NCBI GenBank assembly: GCA_016932955.1
Contig: JAFGBV010000171.1
Coordinates: 1 to 23,701 of the forward strand
Direction of reading: 5' to 3'
Source of the DNA: Anaerolineales bacterium
GTDB taxonomy: Bacteria > Chloroflexota > Anaerolineae > Anaerolineales > UBA4823
Length of the DNA stretch: 23,701 bases
Shown: positions 21,875-23,701 of the stretch, piece after piece
Numbering within the stretch: the first letter of the stretch is position 1
How the letters are laid out: every line of letters starts with the position of its first letter
Notes under the pieces: generated by a model
The model's input: the letters and a program-made list of their open reading frames with translations, nothing else
Told to the model about the DNA's origin: nothing
The model's database searches: none
Made by a program: the position numbers and the translations under genes

Positions 21875-22048
21875 ATGCCCCGAGGACCCGAAAACCCTCG
21901 AACCTGCGCCTATTGCAGTGCAATCATCACCAAGCGCAGCGTGAGTAAGCACATGGAAAAGTGCTCCGAGCGGCAAGAGGCACTCGCCAGCGACGCGATC
22001 GATCCAGAGCGCGCCGGCTTATGTGCGCAGCGTGACGCTGGACCCTGA
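21875..22048 (+). CDS. Small zinc-finger-like protein, truncated at its 3' end
   Basis: A 57-residue frame begins 8 bases after the fic stop and has TCAYC...SKHMEKC, that is C11-x2-C14-x11-H26-x3-C30, a CCHC zinc-knuckle-like pattern, preceded by the basic start MPRGPENPR. Its last part (from about residue 40) overlaps the reading frame of a secreted-protein fragment in another frame, and it probably ends by chance. It therefore looks like the beginning of a gene cut by recombination. I do not recognise a function; a nucleic-acid-binding role is possible. Confidence 0.45.
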   Translation: MPRGPENPRTCAYCSAIITKRSVSKHMEKCSERQEALASDAIDPERAGLCAQRDAGP

Positions 22049-22703
22049 GTCGCCGGTGGGGATCGAGACGGTGACGTTCGAGGTGGAATTCAGCAGGCCG
22101 ATGGATGTGGAGGTGATGCCGCAGGTGTGGTTCCAATCCTCAACACAAATCACTGGAAACATATGCAGCGCCCTGGATAACGCTCTCTGGGTAGATGAGA
22201 CCCACTTCCAGGCATCGTATGACATCACCGCGCTGGTCGCGCGCGGGGAGTACCGCATTACGGTCGATGGGGCATTTGGGACGGATCGGATGGAGATCGC
22301 CCTGGATGATTCGACTACCTTCACCGTCGATTATGCCGGGGCAGTGGCGGATACGACGCCGCCTGCGCCGCCGTCGGTCACGGCGTGCGCGGGGAGCGAG
22401 GCGGTGCATCTCTACGCCAACTGGAGCGCAAGCGACCCCGACAGCGCGATCACCCTCTACCAGTATGCCATTGGCACCACGCCGGTCGGGGCAGAGGTGG
22501 TAAACTGGACGAACACCACAGAAACGAGTTTTGACCGGAACGATCTAGGGTTGACCGCCGGGCAAGTGTACTACGTTTCGGTGCGGGCGCGCAATGAAGG
22601 CGGGCTGTGGAGCGAGCCAGGCACGCCGCTGGGGCTAACTGCCGGGTCGGGTGTGTGCGCAACGAACAGCAAGTTCGTGTACCTGCCGATGGTGGGGAAA
22701 TAG
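22023..22703 (+). pseudogene. 3' fragment of a secreted-protein gene (Ig-like and FN3-like domains)
   Basis: This frame encodes about 226 residues from a formal GTG start, but coding character extends upstream to about 22010 (SAPAYVRSV). Two domains follow: an Ig-like one (SVTLDPESPVGIETVTFEVE then FSRPMDVEVMPQVWF) and a fibronectin-III-like one (ITLYQYAIGTTP..., VYYVSVRARNEGGLWSEPG). It ends in KFVYLPMVGK, a C-terminus known from many secreted Chloroflexota proteins. There is no signal peptide, no credible ribosome-binding site and no promoter, so it is the tail of a larger surface protein whose 5' part is missing. The GC-rich codon use differs from the genes around it. Confidence 0.65.
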
Positions 22704-22765
22704 ATTTTCCATGTGCAAGTCCGACGAATATCTTGGGCTAGCATGGATAGCCGTAGGATTATATA

Positions 22766-22807
22766 AAGCCAGGGACTGCCCACAAAGAAGCGGGCAGCCC
22801 CTGGCTT
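22766..22807. terminator. Long hairpin after the secreted-protein fragment
   Basis: AAGCCAGGGACTGCCC (22766-22781) pairs with GGGCAGCCCCTGGCTT (22792-22807) with one A-C mismatch and a 10-base loop. It lies about 60 bases after the stop at 22703. A tract TTTATATAA on the minus-strand side makes termination of leftward transcription at least as likely. Confidence 0.55.
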
Positions 22808-23092
22808 ACTTGCCTGGCCGTTGATGAGTTCGGCTAGCCGCCATACACTGGCAATCTCGCAGGCGCGTACAAAGGCTTCTTGGTGGCAGGGATTTTTGTA
22901 AGCCATGGCTGCACCTGCTGGATGAATTATACCCCTGCTGATTTAGAAATTCAGAAGGCACCCATGCTAAAAAATAAGGCCTTTGTTCAAACCGCGCTAA
23001 TTCGAATGTTTATCCACGATAGATGATATAGAGGTTCATTTGAGCGGCTGGTTTTGTCTGTTGCCGGCATGCTTTCTTTTTCCTCCATAGCA

Positions 23093-23122
23093 TGATATAC
23101 TAACAGTGTAAGCACGCGGAGG
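23093..23122 (+). promoter_or_regulatory. Extended -10 promoter and ribosome-binding site of the MazE-like/Doc pair
   Basis: TGATATACT (23093-23101) is an extended -10 element (TG-N-TATACT); no -35 box is evident. GGAGG (23118-23122) lies five bases before the ATG at 23128. The transcript leader would be about 20 bases. Confidence 0.55.
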
Positions 23123-23127
23123 TAAAC

Positions 23128-23373
23128 ATGTTGCGTAAAGTTTTTCGTACTGGCAATAGTATGGTGGTCTCACTGCCCCGAGAAGCTTTGGATTATCTCA
23201 ACATTCAAGAGGGTGCAGAGATTGAGATTGATCTGGATCGTGAGAACCGCCAGGTAATTCTTAAGCCTGTGAAAATGCCGCTGACCACTTTGGGCGTGGA
23301 TGAAAAATTCGCCCGTCAAGTGGATGAATTCATTGAACAATATCGCCCTGCTTTAGAAGAATTGGCCAAATAG
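23128..23373 (+). CDS. AbrB/MazE-type antitoxin
   Basis: An 81-residue swapped-hairpin DNA-binding protein. RKVFRTGNSMVVSLPREALD, then YLNIQEGAEIEIDLD and QVILKP, is the standard AbrB/MazE/SpoVT fold. The C-terminal tail (about 50-81, DEKFARQVDEFIEQYRPALEELAK as two helices) is where such antitoxins bind their toxin. It should repress its own promoter and neutralise the Doc-type protein encoded three bases further on. The usual partner of Doc is a Phd-type protein, so this is a mixed pair; such pairs are known. Confidence 0.85.
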   Translation: MLRKVFRTGNSMVVSLPREALDYLNIQEGAEIEIDLDRENRQVILKPVKMPLTTLGVDEKFARQVDEFIEQYRPALEELAK

Positions 23374-23376
23374 TTG

Positions 23377-23701
23377 ATGAAGTACCTGACTCCAGAGCAG
23401 GTATTGTTTATCCATGCCCGCCTGATCACAGAAACTGGCGGCGAGCATGGTGTGCTTGATATCGGCTTGCTTCAATCGGCTATGGCGCGCCCGCAGGCTA
23501 CGTTTGATGGTCAGAATCTTTATCCAGAGCTGTTCTCAAAAGTGGCTGCCCTCTTAGAAAGTTTGATTGGTAACCATGCCTTTGTGGATGGTAACAAAAG
23601 GACGGCAATCACAGCCGCTGGTCTGTTTCTGCTCCTCAATGGTTACCGTTTGACCGCCAACAACCAGGAATTGGAAGATTTCACACTTCAATGCGCCCAG
23701 C
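23377..23701 (+). CDS. doc: Doc-type Fic toxin, cut by the window end
   Basis: The first 108 residues of a Doc-family protein are visible, beginning MKYLTPEQVLFIHARLI. GLLQSAMARPQATFDGQNLY is the usual Doc N-terminal region and HAFVDGNKRTA (67-77) is the Doc form of the Fic motif (HxFx[D/E]GNKR). Doc proteins phosphorylate elongation factor EF-Tu and stop translation. The ATG is three bases after the antitoxin stop; a TTG at 23374 is in frame. Doc is normally about 125 residues, so only the last few are missing. Confidence 0.9.
   Translation, partial: MKYLTPEQVLFIHARLITETGGEHGVLDIGLLQSAMARPQATFDGQNLYPELFSKVAALLESLIGNHAFVDGNKRTAITAAGLFLLLNGYRLTANNQELEDFTLQCAQ

Larger units (their letters stand above)
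22704..23127. other. 424-base gap with a hairpin and the antitoxin promoter
   Basis: After the secreted-protein fragment there is a long hairpin (22766-22807, listed separately), then about 280 bases with no clear gene. A minus-strand frame from 22906 (MAYKNPCHQEAFVRACEI) looks mildly protein-like at its start but runs through the hairpin and into the fragment, so I do not call it. The mazE-like promoter and ribosome-binding site end the gap. Confidence 0.5.

Noticed and set aside
22571..22906. 111-codon minus-strand ORF beginning MAYKNPCHQEAF
   Set aside because: The first 40 residues look plausible, but the rest is antisense to a hairpin and to the secreted-protein fragment; no family recognised.

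Overview
The window looks like an accessory, defence-rich stretch of a bacterial chromosome (or large plasmid). The best guess at the host is Chloroflexota, probably Anaerolineae. This rests on the secreted-protein C-terminus ending in VYLPMVGK, the style of the PAS/GAF/GGDEF sensor, and the mix of HNH, MazG-like, Fic and HigBA genes. It is an inference; no rRNA or tRNA gene was seen.

Region 1 (1-4083): the 3' end of an unrecognised gene, then a large membrane sensor diguanylate cyclase split by a frameshift at a run of nine G (2005-2013). Behind it is a 382-base gap holding five spaced copies of a CCAAACT repeat that resemble one end of an insertion sequence.

Region 2 (4084-11422, + strand): a defence-type block. 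A UPF1-like SF1 helicase abuts a UvrD-like SF1 helicase with a degenerate nuclease-like N-terminus. An HNH nuclease and a MazG-like pyrophosphohydrolase follow. The helicase pair and the HNH/MazG pair each start at an apparently leaderless promoter and share an exact 13-base upstream element. Next, under a near-consensus promoter with a palindrome at the transcription start, comes an overlapping RloA/RloB-type pair (SMC/ABC-like ATPase plus Toprim protein).

Region 3 (11531-19094, - strand): a plasmid-like or integrative element. In transcription order it has an actin-like ParM-type protein and a ParR-like partner, a replication-relaxation-like protein, a small probably helical protein, a tyrosine recombinase, a 49-residue small ORF, a RepA-like RecA-fold helicase, a CHC2/Toprim primase, a WGR-domain protein and a HigB/HigA toxin-antitoxin pair. 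Several perfect inverted repeats lie between the genes. Four copies of an 11-base motif sit between the helicase and primase genes and could be an origin or operator.

Region 4 (19415-23701, + strand): a second HNH/MazG-like pair (its HNH gene is frameshifted), an HU-like N-terminal fragment, a Fic protein with a 15-base inverted-repeat operator around its -10 box, the 5' piece of a zinc-finger-like gene joined to the 3' end of a secreted-protein gene, and an AbrB/MazE-type antitoxin followed by a Doc-type Fic toxin cut by the window end.

The strongest candidates for something undescribed are the helicase-helicase-HNH-MazG block and the recurrence of HNH plus MazG on both sides of the plasmid-like element. 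All functional statements come from reading motifs by eye; no database search was run.
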